Shown: positions 1 through 13,079, counted from the stretch's first letter. The stretch: 64,000 nt of DNA from Hetaerina americana (GCA_022747635.1 JAKTNV010000005.1:43879238-43943237), one strand, 5' to 3'. Numbers and translations: made by a program. The notes: generated from the letters alone by a model not told the origin.

Positions 1-271
1 CAGGGATGATGAATATAATTACTACTACGTTAACAATAAGTGCCACTCTTTACATATTTCACAGATAAAATCAACTCATGGCTTATGCGTAAAGGAGTAG
101 CCTGAACTTCTGAAGTTGTCATTTAATGTACTAAATAAATGTGAATATGCGTGCAAGGAGGCCAATAGCTTGAGTTTTTATGTTAGAGATAATGAAGTTT
201 CGAAAATATTTCATCTAGAAATATGCCTTTCTTGTGACAATAGTGTGTGTTTATGTATATACCCGCAGAAA

Positions 272-432
<161 letters not shown>

Positions 433-3290
433 CCATAATCCATACATATGTGTGTGTGTCTTGTAGGCACAGTTCAATGCTAACGCCAAAATATTTTCGA
501 GTATCACCCATTGAGTCAATGCCGCAGAATGGAACAGAGGAGAGAGTGAGAGGAAGGATGCAAAAGGTGGGGGAGATGAAGGGTGGACGAGGGAAAAAGA
601 ATCCGTGAGGAATGGGAAGCGGCACGGATTTCATGGCCTATGGCTTCCTCTTTCCCTCATTCACCCTGCGCTCCTCAAAAATAAAACCTTTAGGGAACAC
701 GAGCGACCCCATCCTTCCCCGTTGCCTTACCGAAAAGCAACCCATTTTCCTTCATTTTCATTGGCTCAGGGATCTTAATTACGGACCGCAGTTCCCATTT
801 CTCGATCGAAGGACGGTCGTCCGGCGCCCCATGAGATTACGTCATACGGATGAAATACCCTCAACAAAAAGTTTAAGAAGACGAGTGGATGGTGGGCTAA
901 AGCTCAGACAAAAAGCAAACGACCGATAGGGATGGAGTGAAATCAATATGGAAAAGTGTTGACACAGTGAGTATTGTGAATACCATAAAAACAAATCCAA
1001 TGGAACTGAGAGAAACGTATTACCTTAATTCCACGATGCATACGAGTCAGATGACACAAAATTTACTTACCAAATTTTTTAAGTGAATAAAGGGGGGATT
1101 TTAAGTAAAATTTTACTGCATAACGGAATAAAAAATTATCCAGAACTACGAAAATTGTCCTAGAGATGAAATATAGCAATTTGACTATTAACGACAGAGA
1201 TATTAAAACTACCATTGAGAAGGAAAATTAGGCGTAAAAATAAAACCTATTTACAATGAGGAAGTATGACAGAATTTTACACATTATAATTTAAGTTTGA
1301 AACTAGCTCTTTTTGCATCGCATATGAGTATTCACACGTTTATCTAATTATGATGCAAAGTACGAGCGTAAAATTCTCTGCATAAAACCCGAAGATTTGA
1401 ATTCATTACCGTAAAATTCACAAAATTGAGCTTTCATACGGAATATTTTATCCAGCTATGTGCGCTGAACATTATCATCCTTGTAAACGAATTATATAAA
1501 GCTCGAATCATCCCGATTAAATTCTAATCGCAGCACTAACCAATAAAGAACTCAATCACTGATTCCAAATATAAAAATCTGTACTTTTCGCCACGGGAAA
1601 GTTAAAAATTTCTTTATTTCTTTGGAAATTTTAATTCCAGATCAGCTAGATCTACTAAATAGAGTACTCACATATTACATAAATCCACTATTTTGATAAT
1701 GGATATAGGAACATTTCCGATTTCAAAAACAATATTGACTATAGTATTGACAACTTACTAATTCACAGCCAATAATTCACACCTTCTGCGTTCCATGGTG
1801 AAGGGTTCGCAATCGGTTGCAAACATTGATACTGGGTAGGAAGGTTTTCAGATAAGGAAGGTTGCGATATGAACATGCCGCTGGATCACCAAAAATCGAG
1901 CAGCTAAAAACTTCCATTCAATAAAAACCAATCGATACAGCAGCCGTTTAAGAAAAACCGATGGTAAGTTCTTTTCATGAAGGATGGAGAATATAAACAC
2001 TACTACCGACACATGTTTCGTTGCAATTACCGACAATAACGAAAAAAGAGCTCATTATCCGATCGGATGCAAACAAACAAAGGATTCGAGAAGAGAGTGG
2101 AATATAAATACGTTCGCCAGAGCCGCGCAAAGAGGATGAAGGGTAGCAATCGGTTTCTACGAAAAAAATATCTGAAATACTTTCACTTTGGTTAACCAGC
2201 CGGCAAGGAAGTTCGAAGCCATATATACCACCCACTGCGTCGAATACGAATAGGCTTACGCTCCTCCGCGTTCTCCAAGCCCCTGACGCACCTCTCGAAG
2301 TAACCTTCTTCCCCAGCCCCATCCCTGCCTCTCCCGATAAGTCTTTTCCTACCTATGCCTCCCTGATTTACACTTTCTCTCGTGATCTGGCCCGAAAAAA
2401 TTATACTGATGGCGATTTCCCAAAAGCGAACATGCAATATCGGAAGTAGTGTTGAATATATTGCCTGAACGAGGAATGCAAAAAGTTATGGATTGTGGTA
2501 GATCTCTTGCTTAATATTGCGTAATTGTGCCTCCATAAGTAAACGCTATTAACCTCTCTCTCTCTCTCTCTGCCACCGTCGAAATTAGGATACGAATTTC
2601 TTTTTGATAAAATGCAGGATACATTGAAAGAATTCCATCAATTTATTCTAAATAATTTAGAAAATTGGTAACTAACATTTTTGACGAAGACTAATGAAGA
2701 TAACCAAACGACCGGAGGGCAGATATTTCGTAGATCCCATTACAAAGATTAGTTAATAAAAAGGTTCATCTTGAAAAGTGATTTTAAATTTCACCTACAA
2801 GTTAGCCGCAGATTATGACAATCTAGGACAAAATTTAGAAAATTTAGTTAGGCAATTTAAATATTTGATAATAGAACGACTCATAGACGTTTAATGAAAT
2901 TTGATTAAATGCGAGTACTATCAGCAAATTATTTCTTCATCCTCACCCATTATCAATACTAGGATTAGTTTGATTTAACTGATATCACATCCATTATCTC
3001 ATCGACTAAGCTCCTATTGTCCTTCATCTTTCTGGGTGAAATGACAAAGTTGCTGAATAAGTGAATTGTTTTTGTGTATACTGACAACATTTTTGAGAAA
3101 GATTGAAGGGTTTATTAAGAAGTGAAAAAACGCGTGAATTTACAGGGAAAGGTAGTAGTAGGGATTTATAAAAAAATAGTGTTTGTAGAGAGGAAAATAT
3201 AGGAGTGCGCATAAGCGTACTCCTCTCTGAACTAATGGATGGATGTGAAACATCAGTACGCCAGGTTAGAATAAACGTTGACCAACTATA
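433..3290. other. Unassigned stretch with two GC-richer patches
   Basis: No recognisable gene. Roughly 480-930 is GC-richer and purine-biased at its start (540-605), and 2080-2350 is another GC-richer patch. A short TC repeat lies at 2553-2572. An open frame at 612-929 (105 codons) has no recognisable domain, and its composition follows the GC-rich patch. The remainder is AT-rich with no TIRs, tRNA-like boxes or LINE similarity that I could see. Confidence 0.6.
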
Positions 3291-3295
3291 AGGTA

Positions 3296-4048
3296 CGAGG
3301 GTCATCTGGAAAGTAGTACCCGTTCGTGCCGCATGAAGTGCTGACGACGCGAGTAGCCGCTGGACGAGGTCAGATAGCTTCAGTGGCTTGTCTGCCTTCT
3401 CTGAGCCAAGTTGCGTGACGCTAGCATTGCCTGTGTTGTTTCTGTGATTGTTTACAATGTTTAAAAAAATTGAGAACGCCGCCAGTTGTGAAGTGAGGGC
3501 AGTGATTAAATTCCTCAATGCAAGAAACGTTCGCCCATGTGATATTCATCGCCAATTAAAGGAGGTGTATGGAGACAATGTAATGGACGAGTCGTCTGTT
3601 CGGCGGTGGTGTCGCAACTTCAACATGGGGAGGGGGAACACACACGACGATGAGCGTTCGGGGAGACCGTCTGTCATTACAGACCAACTGGTGAGCTCAG
3701 TTGACGAATTCGTGAGGAACGATCGGCGCGTCACAATTGATGACATCTGTGAGCATTTTCCCAATGTTTCTCGAACAATTGTTCATGAAATTGTTAAACA
3801 CCATCTGCATTATGCAAAAATTTGTGCAAGATGGGTCCCTCGCGTATCTCAATGAGCTGGCGGCGAAGGACTATGCAGCAGGAATACAGAAACTTGTCAC
3901 ACGTTATGACAAATGCCTTAATTTGCTTGGAGATTATGTTGAGAAGTAGTTTAAAGTATCCTCTTTCAAATAAAATTTTTTATGTTTGTTAATATTTACT
4001 TTTGTGTCTTTATTTCACGAACGGGTACTACTTTCCGGATGACCCTCG
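3296..4048 (+). mobile_element. Internally deleted mariner element with intact TIRs
   Basis: The ends are 33-bp TIRs at 3296-3328 and 4016-4048 that match at 32 of 33 positions. Each is flanked by a TA dinucleotide (3294-3295 and 4049-4050), the standard mariner target duplication. The element is 753 bp, against about 1.3 kb for a full mariner. It keeps the 5' end, the N-terminal DNA-binding half of the transposase, the last ~37 codons and the 3' UTR, and lacks the catalytic centre. This is a deletion derivative that could be moved only by a transposase supplied in trans. The near-identity of the TIRs suggests a fairly recent origin. An AT-rich palindromic stretch follows directly at 4050-4140. 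Confidence 0.93.
3448..3949 (+). pseudogene. Mariner transposase, catalytic domain deleted
   Basis: The frame opening at 3448 starts MFTMFKKIENAASCEVRAVI and contains the bipartite helix-turn-helix DNA-binding region. Family hallmarks are visible: SSVRRWCRNF, then the linker motif DDERSGRPSVI, then a second helical region up to KICARWVPR. It then runs into an out-of-frame stop at 3855. The end of a mariner transposase reappears in another frame up to 3949 (YAAGIQKLVTRYDKCLNLLGDYVEK split: YAAGIQKLV, then RYDKCLNLLGDYVEK). The D,D34D catalytic triad region is missing, so an internal deletion with a frame change near 3836-3848 joins the two ends. It is not an active enzyme. It might still bind TIRs if expressed, which is inference. 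Confidence 0.93.
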
Positions 4049-4050
4049 TA

Positions 4051-4140
4051 CATATATATACGTATACATAATTATATGATATATATATATATAATAATGT
4101 ATATGTGTTTCGCATTACATATATATATATATATAATGCG
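4051..4140. repeat. AT-rich palindromic repeat next to mariner
   Basis: TA dinucleotide runs are interrupted by an inverted pair, TTTCGCATTA and TAATGCGAAA, that encloses a TA run at about 4108-4142. The block directly abuts the right TA of the mariner, which is consistent with mariner targeting TA-rich DNA. Confidence 0.7.
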
Positions 4141-4277
4141 AAAATAGCCTATGAAAATGGAAACCTATAATTTTCACAAATTTTTCAGAATCCCTATCCG
4201 TTGTGCTTTTTCCCGATTTCGAAAATTACTCAAATGATATAACTCGTTCACACCAACACCCTTCCATTAAGACAAAT

Positions 4278-4500
4278 GGTACCCTGCAAGCCACCGCTAG
4301 GGTGTGTGGCTGGTGGTGATTACATACAAGCCCACTTTAGACACAAAATACTTACTTCTCCATCTTAGCGCGGTTGGCTAATGTTATTCTGATACCTCAT
4401 CATTCGTAAGAAAAATTACATCATAAATCTATCTGTTCTACACTTAGCCTCTCTATTTTAGGGGAATGATCTCTAATATCGTAGTACGAAGGGGGTTATA
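4278..4500 (-). mobile_element. CR1-like LINE, 3' terminal fragment
   Basis: The reverse complement ends in the same 3' terminus as the copy ending at 27616: the element end ...GGTGGCTTGCAGGGTACC. Inside, it carries degraded sequence equivalent to the end of the reverse transcriptase reading frame, comparable with the plus-strand copy at 5850-5960 (the block GAGAGATCAT and the block before GATGCATCAG). It is heavily 5'-truncated, as usual for LINEs, and non-coding. Confidence 0.7.
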
Positions 4501-5084
4501 TTGCATTTTCAAAATAATCACTAATTAAATCTCCTTCCAATTTATGTAAGAGGTTTAATCTGTAATTTAACCCTCACACTGTGAGTGTAGCAGGCTTGGG
4601 ATTCGATGTCATATAAAATTAAAATAAAAATTTTCAAACGTAAACTTTTCAATATACTTCTTGGCTGATTTTTTTTTCGACGCTACTGAAAAAGGTAATT
4701 CCTCGATCAAGATTCTGATACTGCAGAAATATATGTTTGACTCTACCTACTTTCAATTCTTTTTTGATTTGCATACCCTCTTCTCCCTATTTCTCTTTAT
4801 CTTCATGTCGCACTCATATCGTATACGCCTCCCCAATTCTGCTCCGTCCATTTCTACCATCTCGCACACCTCTCGCCCCTAATTTTCTCGCCCTCCATGC
4901 CCTTCCACAGGGTTACATTTGTATGGCTTCTCTCCGAATTCTGATGATACACGCACACTCTCTCTTGCTCTCGTTCCACATAATAAGGGATGTTCAAGAA
5001 GGAAACGCATCGTCGTGAATCCTGTTGAGAGCAACCTTTCCTTTTCGAAAACAATCCTCATTTCTGAACTTTCCTGGTGGAGTA
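4501..5084. other. Unassigned AT-rich stretch
   Basis: No gene or element recognised. The section 4780-4990 is pyrimidine-biased and gives several overlapping open frames with no domain content. Confidence 0.5.
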
Positions 5085-5212
5085 TTGGGAATTTTTTTCA
5101 ACACTGTAGAGTAAGATGTTGAGTTTTGTTTTGTTAGGAGAAACAAGATATTTATTTGGTCTTTGTGTCCATCCAAAACCTACCTTAACCGGTAGATTAC
5201 TTAATAGTATAT
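5085..5212 (+). mobile_element. RTE-family LINE, 3' end only
   Basis: The segment matches the last ~110 nt of the nearly full RTE at 23289-26715. Shared landmarks are TTGTTTTGTTAGGAG, a spacer, then CATCCAAAACCTACC and the terminal hairpin CTACC-TTAAC-CGGTAG followed by ATTAC. It is a very short 5'-truncated insertion with no coding content. Confidence 0.8.
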
Positions 5213-5239
5213 CTTATGAAATTCTTTACATACTCGTGC

Positions 5240-5965
5240 TCTCACAGTTTACTTTGCAGCGTTATCAGATTACCTAAATGCTATAAAACGCTGCTGCGAG
5301 ACTTGGTAAATAGAATTAAACTTAGATAAGTACATTGTGATGAATTTTTGGAAAAATAGTGATTCCCTCCCGAACACCCACAGAATCGGGAATACCGAAA
5401 TGGAATGTGTAGACTCGATAAAATACTTAGGCGCTACCCTCATTCACAACCTCTTCTCGATGAAACGCATGGGGGAAATATGTGGACAAGCTAACAAAAA
5501 GTTAGGCTTTACAAGAAGAGTACATGGGAATGTGATGAAAAAGTCAAAGAGAAATGTTTTCTTTCGCCAGTTAGACCTCTTTTAAAATACGCTGCTAGGA
5601 TATGGGATCCTCACGAAGTTGGATTGATTGCGGGATTGGAACGCGTGCAGCATAGAGGAGCTATATTTATAAAACGTGGTTATTATAAACTTAGTGGCGT
5701 ATCCAAAATATTAGAGTAGCTAGGTTGGGAATCACTCATGGAGCGAAGGTTAAATTACAGATTAAATCTATTACATACATTGAAAGTATGTTTCTTTAGC
5801 GATGATATTGAGAATGCACATACATTATTACCCCTGTCGTACTAAGGTAAGAGAGATCATGTGAATAAAATTAGAGAGAGTATGTGTAGAACAGACATAT
5901 TTAAGATGTCATTTTTTTCCACGAAAGGTAATGCATCAGAATAACATTGTCCGAGCGTATTAGGG
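5240..5965 (+). mobile_element. CR1-like LINE, C-terminal reverse transcriptase fragment
   Basis: Conceptual translation across 5337-5960 gives the region downstream of the RT catalytic core: SIKYLGATL, then KKLGFTRRV, then KYAARIWDPH, then a QHRGAIFIK block and LGWESLMERR. These blocks mark the thumb and C-terminal part of CR1/L2/Jockey-group non-LTR retrotransposons. The frame is broken by stops after 5585 and near 5719. The first bases match the copy downstream of 27150 (GCGTTATCAGATTA). This is a dead, 5'-truncated copy, more complete at its 3' coding end than the copy at 27180-27616. Confidence 0.85.
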
Positions 5966-7493
5966 GTAAAATCATTCGGTTTAAAATTAGTCTGATGTTT
6001 ATTCACCCTAAATGCATACTTAAATTATTTCCCCTGCGGTGAATGACTCTTTTAGTCGCAAGAGTTAAATACTACTTCATCTTTCCGTTTTATTCAACCT
6101 TTAATATATTCCGCAGTTTAATAGAATAGACTGCACCCATACAAGCAACTATATATCATCAATTACGTATTCTCACCACAACGGAAATACGTGTTATGAC
6201 TTCAATACCTTCTGTGCCCGGATCATCAAGGCACGATGAAAAGTTACGGTGTTCGGCCAATGTACGTTCGGCAGCAGGTAGGAAAAAGGTTTTATCCTCC
6301 TAGGATAGGATACTATTTCAGAAATAATTTGTAAGCAAGAGCAATTAACGTGGCCATTAAATTGGAACGGCGACATTTTGAAATTTTGCACAACGCAGTC
6401 CAATGGTGCAAGACTAAATCTTTGCAAAGTTACTTAATAGTGTAATAGCCTTTCATCCATAAGAATCTGAATTCAGCGCAACGCAGCACCTATATCGTTT
6501 GTTTGGTACAATGGCATGTTTTTATGATTGAGAATTTTGAGACCAATGAATTTTACGGGATTATTCCTCATTACATCCATGGCTACGGGTACCTTTTTTC
6601 TGTTTAATTCTATCCTTATCCATTATCCCGGTGATTGTAAAAAATTTAACTCCGATAAACAATGGAAATTATTGATTCATTTCATCAATTTTAAACTAAA
6701 TACAGAGTATCTCTAAGTTTTATGCAAAAGAGATGGAAAATTTTGCATATTTTAGTCAAATTCTGCCCGTTATCCAAGCTGAATCCGCAATTGCGTTCTT
6801 CATCTCAGTAGAGCAACTAGCAAGATTTTTACCACCATATTTCACAGAATGATTCCGAGAAATCACGAATGACAGAAAGCACCAGCACGCCATTCAGCTT
6901 TGCATGTGATCCCCGTTTAATTCGCTTTCGTTCCCTGGAGGTAAATTTTTCTAGAAAGAATGTTTTTCTCCCATGGAGGGGTTATCGACTTCAGAAGTAC
7001 CGGTAACGATCGAAGAGCGAGATATGGGCTGCTAATACAAGCGATAAAAGCAGAGAAATCAGTGCATCCTCGCAGGAGAGGAGCACCGGTGAAGCAGGCG
7101 GATGTTAGGATGCAACGAGCATCTCCATAGCGGGCTGTTAGCACAGAGCACCTCCGTGAATGCAGCCCATGCTCGGGTGGCAAAATCCCGTTTGGAGCGG
7201 AAGTCAGCAAGCTCGCGTATACATTCACCGCTCCGGGGCTAGGAAAAAAATAATGCGTAGACGGTGGTTTCTGTAAGAAAGAATATTCTTATGACTTCGC
7301 AACCAGAACTTGGAGTTTTTAGTGGTAGATATTTCGATCGTAACTCGAGCACTGCCGCGTAGTGGGCAATTCAAGAACAGTATCCAGTCCGTAGAACGGA
7401 ACTTTAAACGGTGTGGACCTTGGCGAACTTTCATTAGAAGTAGACCACGTCAGGTTTTTCCCGTCCCAACCACCGCTACTTACAATCTCATTA
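5966..7493. other. Unassigned stretch
   Basis: No recognisable gene or element. AT-rich up to about 6900, then GC-richer to 7490. Short frames here (for example 6917-7228 minus and 7310-7642 plus) have no domain signature, and the latter runs into the SINE at 7505. Confidence 0.5.
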
Positions 7494-7821
7494 GCCGTCT
7501 AAATGGGGATCGAGATGGTGCGGAGGCTAACGTACTGGCTTCCCACCCTGAGGGCGCGGGTTCAAATCCCGGCGGTGTTGAATATTTTTCAGAGGTATCT
7601 CGATCCCTACTTGAGGTGCTTTGTGGAGGGCACTTTGAGTGAGTACGCCGTCCGTCGGATGGGACGTTAAACTGCGGACCCCTTGGCGCCTTTCGTAAAG
7701 AGTAGGCTAATGCCGACGCCGGGTTTCTCTCCACCCTTCATCCTTTCCTGTCCATCCCCTATGGCGCAAATGACCTTAGCTGTCGGTCGCCTCCCCTCAA
7801 ATCTACTACTGCCGTCTAAAT
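7494..7821 (+). mobile_element. tRNA-derived SINE with target-site duplication
   Basis: A direct repeat GCCGTCTAAAT at 7494-7504 and 7811-7821 flanks a ~306-bp unit, consistent with a target-site duplication. Near the 5' end is a tRNA-like head at about 7514-7577, with a perfect B-box-like GGTTCAAATCC (7559-7569) in a stem context (GCGGGTTCAAATCCCGGC). The middle has CCGTCGGATGGGACGTTAAA, which resembles the deeply conserved central domains of some metazoan SINEs; that assignment is from memory and not certain. The rest is a pyrimidine-rich tail. RNA polymerase III transcription from the internal promoter would be expected. A related GCCGTCTGAAA occurs at 7932, so the direct repeat should be treated with some caution. 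Confidence 0.75.
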
Positions 7822-8464
7822 TGCATAACTACCTATCGCTAATGGCTCAAGTAGATGGTAGAAAGAACGTATCAAAATAGGGATCGATATGTAATAGTTT
7901 ATATGAATTAATATTTTACGTAATTTCATTACTGCCGTCTGAAAAATAAACTAGTATTGTAAAATAAAGATTCGATTCTTAAAAAGCGCAATAAATTGAT
8001 TAATAATCATTAAAAATAGTGATAGCCAATAAGTTGGTTGTATAATGACACTCCGAGAAAGAAAAGAAAATTGTATAGGCAAAAAACTTCAAAATAAGCA
8101 ATCAATCTACTTCCGGTACCAATGCATTTTAAGTGATAATTCAGTGTGTGTTCATTCGTATCTTCTAAGTCATTTTCAGAAATTCTGATGCGGAAGTACC
8201 TATTCATAAAAAAAATGTAACGTCTCTTTTCTGTACTTCCTAAAAATAACTTCACAGTGAATAGAATGATTTAAATTAAACCAACCACAACCTCAGCTCA
8301 TCATTTCTCTCGCTGACTCCACGCCATTAATACTTTAGCGATTTTAGTGCTGACAGAGGTTAATGAGGCTTAAAGGGTTTAAAGTAATCGTTGTTCGTCT
8401 AAAAGAAGCTACGTTTTCATATATCTAATTTTGCGCCGCGTCGCCCGTCGTACTGTTTCCAACC
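7822..8464. other. Unassigned AT-rich stretch
   Basis: No gene recognised. A third copy of the CTGCCGTCT word occurs near 7931. The minus-strand frame 8010-8255 has no known domain. Confidence 0.5.
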
Positions 8465-10455
8465 AGCAGTTCCTCAGTAAAGGCGTCTGACCCCAGTGGG
8501 GTGACCATTGAATGATTTTGTCACGTTAAAAACACTAATGAGGAAGGCAACGGGACACCACCTTAATTATTATCACAAGAACCGATGATGGACAAAATTA
8601 ATAGAATGAGTCCTGGCAACATCGGGACTCGGCCAAATCGGCCGTCTGCCGTGCCCGTCAACGGTATAGGCAAGGCTCCCGCGATCTTAATCTCATAAAA
8701 TCCTTGCAAAGCGAAAGTGGCAGTAGCAGCACATAAGACGACCGAATTAGTTAGAATAGGGATATGGAATGCAAGAAAGATGTTTAAGGCGGAAAATTAG
8801 AAAATATAAAGCGAGAGATGGAGACGAAATATAGCTGTCTTAAGTCTGAGCGGGTTGAGATGGAAGGATAGCGGGGATTACTGTAGTGATAGTTATAGGG
8901 CATTATACAGTGATGTGGAAGAGAGCCAGCAATTGATGACAATAATATTGAATAAAAAGGTATTTAGAAGCGTATTAAATATAGAACAAGCAAATGATAG
9001 ACTTTTGTTTGAAGTAGTTAAATGTACCAACGAACTTGGTCATTGTTCAGGTGTACATGCCAGCAAACCGAAAATAGAGTAAAAGAAGCGTGGAGGATAT
9101 GAATTTGGTATGAATATGATACGCAGTGCAATATGAATAATTTACGGAGGAGGGGTGAAATATATTGTACTATATAGGAAGTTGAAAGCACTGCTAGGAT
9201 GTAATACGGGAACACCGTTATAAACAATCAAAGAAAAGTCCGGAAAATATAAGTTGAACCTGAATAGATCGAAGAGAGGTGGAATGAATATATTGAGGAA
9301 ATGTATGATAAAGAAACTAGACCAGCAAGATTATACATAGATAGAGAACATTACGTATATGAGGATAGCTTAAATCCAGTCTTACTAGTTGGCAAGATAA
9401 TAAAGGCATTAAGGGAATGAAAATCACATAAGATCGTGGGGGTAAACAATAGTCCTGGAAACTACGAAAAGAGTTCACATAATGTAGAAGGGACAGTTAT
9501 TTATGGATTAATTCGTAGCATTCATGATGGCGGACTTAGCCGCACGACTTCGTCAGATTAGTTTTAGTTCCTATTCCAAAAAGGGAAAGGCAGCAATATG
9601 TGAGGAATACCGAACGATGAGGTTTATTTCGCACTTAACTAAATTAGTTCTAAGGATCATCAACAAGAGGACGGAGAGTAGAGCAAAAGATTACTTAGGG
9701 GATGATCAGTTTGGGTTCAGGAATGGGAGAGGCACGCGTAATGCCATTGCAGTAATGGGGTCACTCATAGGTAGAAACATAGAATACAATTAGGATGCAT
9801 GTCTGTTTCGTAGACTTTGAAAAGGTGTTTGATAGAATTAAAGAATGCATTGCAGAAATAAGGAGTAGATTGGAGGAATACGATACTAACCCGCAACATG
9901 CACATGCATCAGACTGCTCTGGTGCGAATGAGTAATGGAGAGTACGAATGGGTAGTATTAGGAAGAAGAGTATAACAGGGGTGTCCATTTCTACATGTAC
10001 TGTTCAACGTATAAGAAGAGGGAATGGTTAAAGATGCATGGGAAGTCATAAAATCGGTTAGGTTTGCTGATGGTCAAGCTATATTTTGCCAATCAGCCAA
10101 GGGATGGCAAGCATTGCTGAGTACACTGGAAATTTAGTTTGACAGGTATTGAATGAGAATAAATGTAAATAAAACAAAGGTTATGCGATTTTCCAGAAAG
10201 AGAAAGACTAACTTAAACGTTAAAATAGGAGGGTAAAACAAGAGCAGGTGGAACAGTTTACCTATCTCGGAAGTGTCCTGGACCAAAATGGTCAAAGTAC
10301 TCGAAGTAGGGGAAAAAAAAAAGAGGAGAATTGCGTTAAACAAAGAACCTTTCATAAGGAGGATGTGAGTTGATGACGAGGACTCGATCAATTACGTTCG
10401 AATAAGGATGTTAAGAAAAAGCTCGTCAAAACCTTGATTTTGAGCGCAGTTTCAT
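8465..10455 (+). mobile_element. RTE-family LINE, decayed copy lacking the 3' end
   Basis: This copy starts in the 5' leader (GCGTCTGACCCCAGTGGGG near 8485, also present as the reverse complement near 26450). It then passes through the leader of the open frame, an endonuclease remnant at 8855-9082 (MRWKDSGDYCSDSYRAL) and the inter-domain region at 9240-9480. The RT remnant at 9524-9793 contains IINKRTESRAKDYLGDDQFG. The post-RT region (FSRKRK, then a TYLGSVLDQNGQ-like block) runs to about 10450. Large internal deletions and many stops make it inactive. The 3' terminus with the hairpin is absent. It is far more diverged than the copy at 23289-26715. Confidence 0.88.
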
Positions 10456-12955
10456 CGAATCTTATAAATAAATGAGCTAATATAATAATAATAATAACAT
10501 TAATCTATATTACAACTCCCAAAAGATATTTTTGAGAGAACTCTGCATCAAATTCAAATTTCATTTTTACTATATTTTCAGATATTAACATAGAGAACAT
10601 TGAATAATGGTAATGTATTACGTATTAATATCCTTCCGTTGATTCAGAGCAATTGGTTAAAGGTCAATTATCCCAACTTGAATAAATAAATGGATGATTG
10701 TCGTAAATGAATGCTTTCAACACCGCAACGCCAAATTAATTAGATGTTAAAATTTAAAACCATTTACACGAGACTTTCCGCTAGTGTTTATTTATTATTT
10801 TTGATTCATAGCCTTCAGTCAATAACATAAAGTACCGAAAAGAGTCGCCAATTCGTTGGATCCTAAAAAAGGTGAGTTAAGGTCATACAAGCAGGACAAG
10901 AGAACGTGACTAGGTTCCCATTTAATTCATGTTTCATGATACAAGACATTTTTATTGTTAAGATTTGAACCTGTTGAATGCCATCTAAATTTAAGAGTCA
11001 ACTTTCATGCATTAACGGGTAAATCATCGTGTTCATTAAACAAGTTGGAAATATGTTACCGCAGTTTGCACCCCATTTATTCCTTTATGATATTTAACTG
11101 GATTTTTAAGAAGCATTAAGGGGGGCGAGAGCTTGCTAACACTCAAGTGGTGCCAAGAACTTGGTAGCACTCGCCCGACTCTTAAAATATAAAAGAACGG
11201 GGGCTAACTCTTCATGTATGAAAAAGTGCTTCAAGGTTGTAATTATAAACTATGATATTTATTTTTTCTAGACATTATATTCATTATTATTTCTACTATG
11301 TTTGGTTTGAAAATTAAATAACTCGGAAATATTCAAGTACTAGTTCATGACATAGATGCTGATGTAGAATCCTGAAAATCTTTTTCCTTTAAATCCCTGT
11401 ATCTTTTACCGCCTGATTATGGTGCATATTTTGCTGACAATTAACGCTTCTGGTGGAGTTTTTTTTATTTTAAACGGTTTATCAGTTGATTTTTTTCGCA
11501 ATAAATAATCCGCAAATTACCGCATCATTCATCCTGTTAATGACCTAATTTTTCCGTCAAAGAATCATGGGGAAAGTTTTATAAGCCCCGATCTGAAAAA
11601 CCCCACGTAAAAATTAGAGGTAAAAAAACCAGAATACAAGTACGCCCAATTTTATTACTACGATAAAAAAACATAGATACCCAAATATATCGCATTGTGC
11701 TGGTTGCGAACATATTTTTTTTATCACAGCATAACTGGGCACCTTTTTTGTCCACAAGAAGGGAATATTCTTCCCTCCAAATGCGAGAAAAGCACAATCG
11801 ATGATTTTACTATGATGAAGAAAAAAATCTAATTTTTACACTCCTATCTTCATCATTGGGATAGGTCTTTTTTGGAAGGAGTTACAAAATGTTGATAAAT
11901 ATGCTAAAATATTTGCTATTTAATTAGTTGCCGAAAACCAGCGGAAAAAAGAGCAACCTATCCATTTGGGTGTTCGAGTAAATTCGCAAGTGTATTTCGT
12001 GCCTCTTTCTTATTCACGAGGAAGCACTAATAACCTCCCTCGCCCTTAGATACACGCCACACGCAAGCCACAACAAAACACTCAGGAGTCAAATACTGGT
12101 CCGAAAAAAATATAGCGGCTCGAACATGAGCTTGAAACATGGAACTCCCTTTAACGCCGAAGTGCCTTTTGCGAGCACGAAACAAGAGCGCATCAACACG
12201 CGATTCAAATGCTCTCTAATTTGCTACGCCGCTGATGCTGCTGCATCGGGCAGACTCAGTGGTTGCACCCCTTCCCCTTCCTTCCCTCTCCGCCATTCGA
12301 AGCCCCTGCTTCGCTTTCTTTTGCCGTATCTGCGTTTCTGCGTCTCAATGAGCAGGCATCTAGTCTCGCTACTCGTGATTCCGGGAATACTTATGCATCT
12401 TTGTGACCGCTCTGCAATTGTGTGACTCCGAAGGAGCAGCTGACTGCGGAAATGTGCGAGACACCCTTCCGGTTGCGAAAGGCTCACGGGCATAGAAAAG
12501 GTGGTGAGGGGAGGACAGCGATATCCCCGGATACGATTTAGATGAAGAGGCATATTATATTTTTTGGTGTATGCTATGGGGAATCAAAGCCATTTTACCT
12601 GTAGCGTCGTAATTAATGTCAAGTAATGCTTGCAGGAAATGATATAATGAGAGTGATGTAACAGTCGATACTAGCACTATTTCCAGTCGGTCACATAAAA
12701 TATGAAAACAATTTGGTTAACCCTAGATAAATGTAATTCAAAACTGAAGCTTAAGTTATAAAAATAGATTAGCAACTAAAATTACATTTCTAAAACTAAG
12801 CTCTGATTCTAAGGGAGAATTAAAAGAAGCTAAAGCATTTCATTTCCATTACTCTTGAGTTTATACTATTCAATATAATTGAGTACAACTGATATGATTA
12901 CAAATTTATGAAATAATTCTGCAATGGCTATGCTATTATATACTCTTTCGGTCTG
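10456..12955. other. Unassigned stretch with a GC-rich patch
   Basis: AT-rich to about 12000, including a TAA repeat at 10484-10497. Positions 12020-12540 are GC-richer and contain overlapping open frames on both strands (12126-12425 plus, 12224-12553 minus) without recognisable domains. This patch could be an exon or a regulatory island, but nothing in the sequence decides it. Confidence 0.5.
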
Positions 12956-13079
12956 TTACATTTGAACTTTGTTACCAGTACGCCTCTGATGGTTCGTGCA
13001 CCTCTAGGCTCCAGAAAAGCTCATGGTTTGTCATCAGGTTTTTCCAGAGGTCGAACCAAAAGAATTGATGAAACACCCC

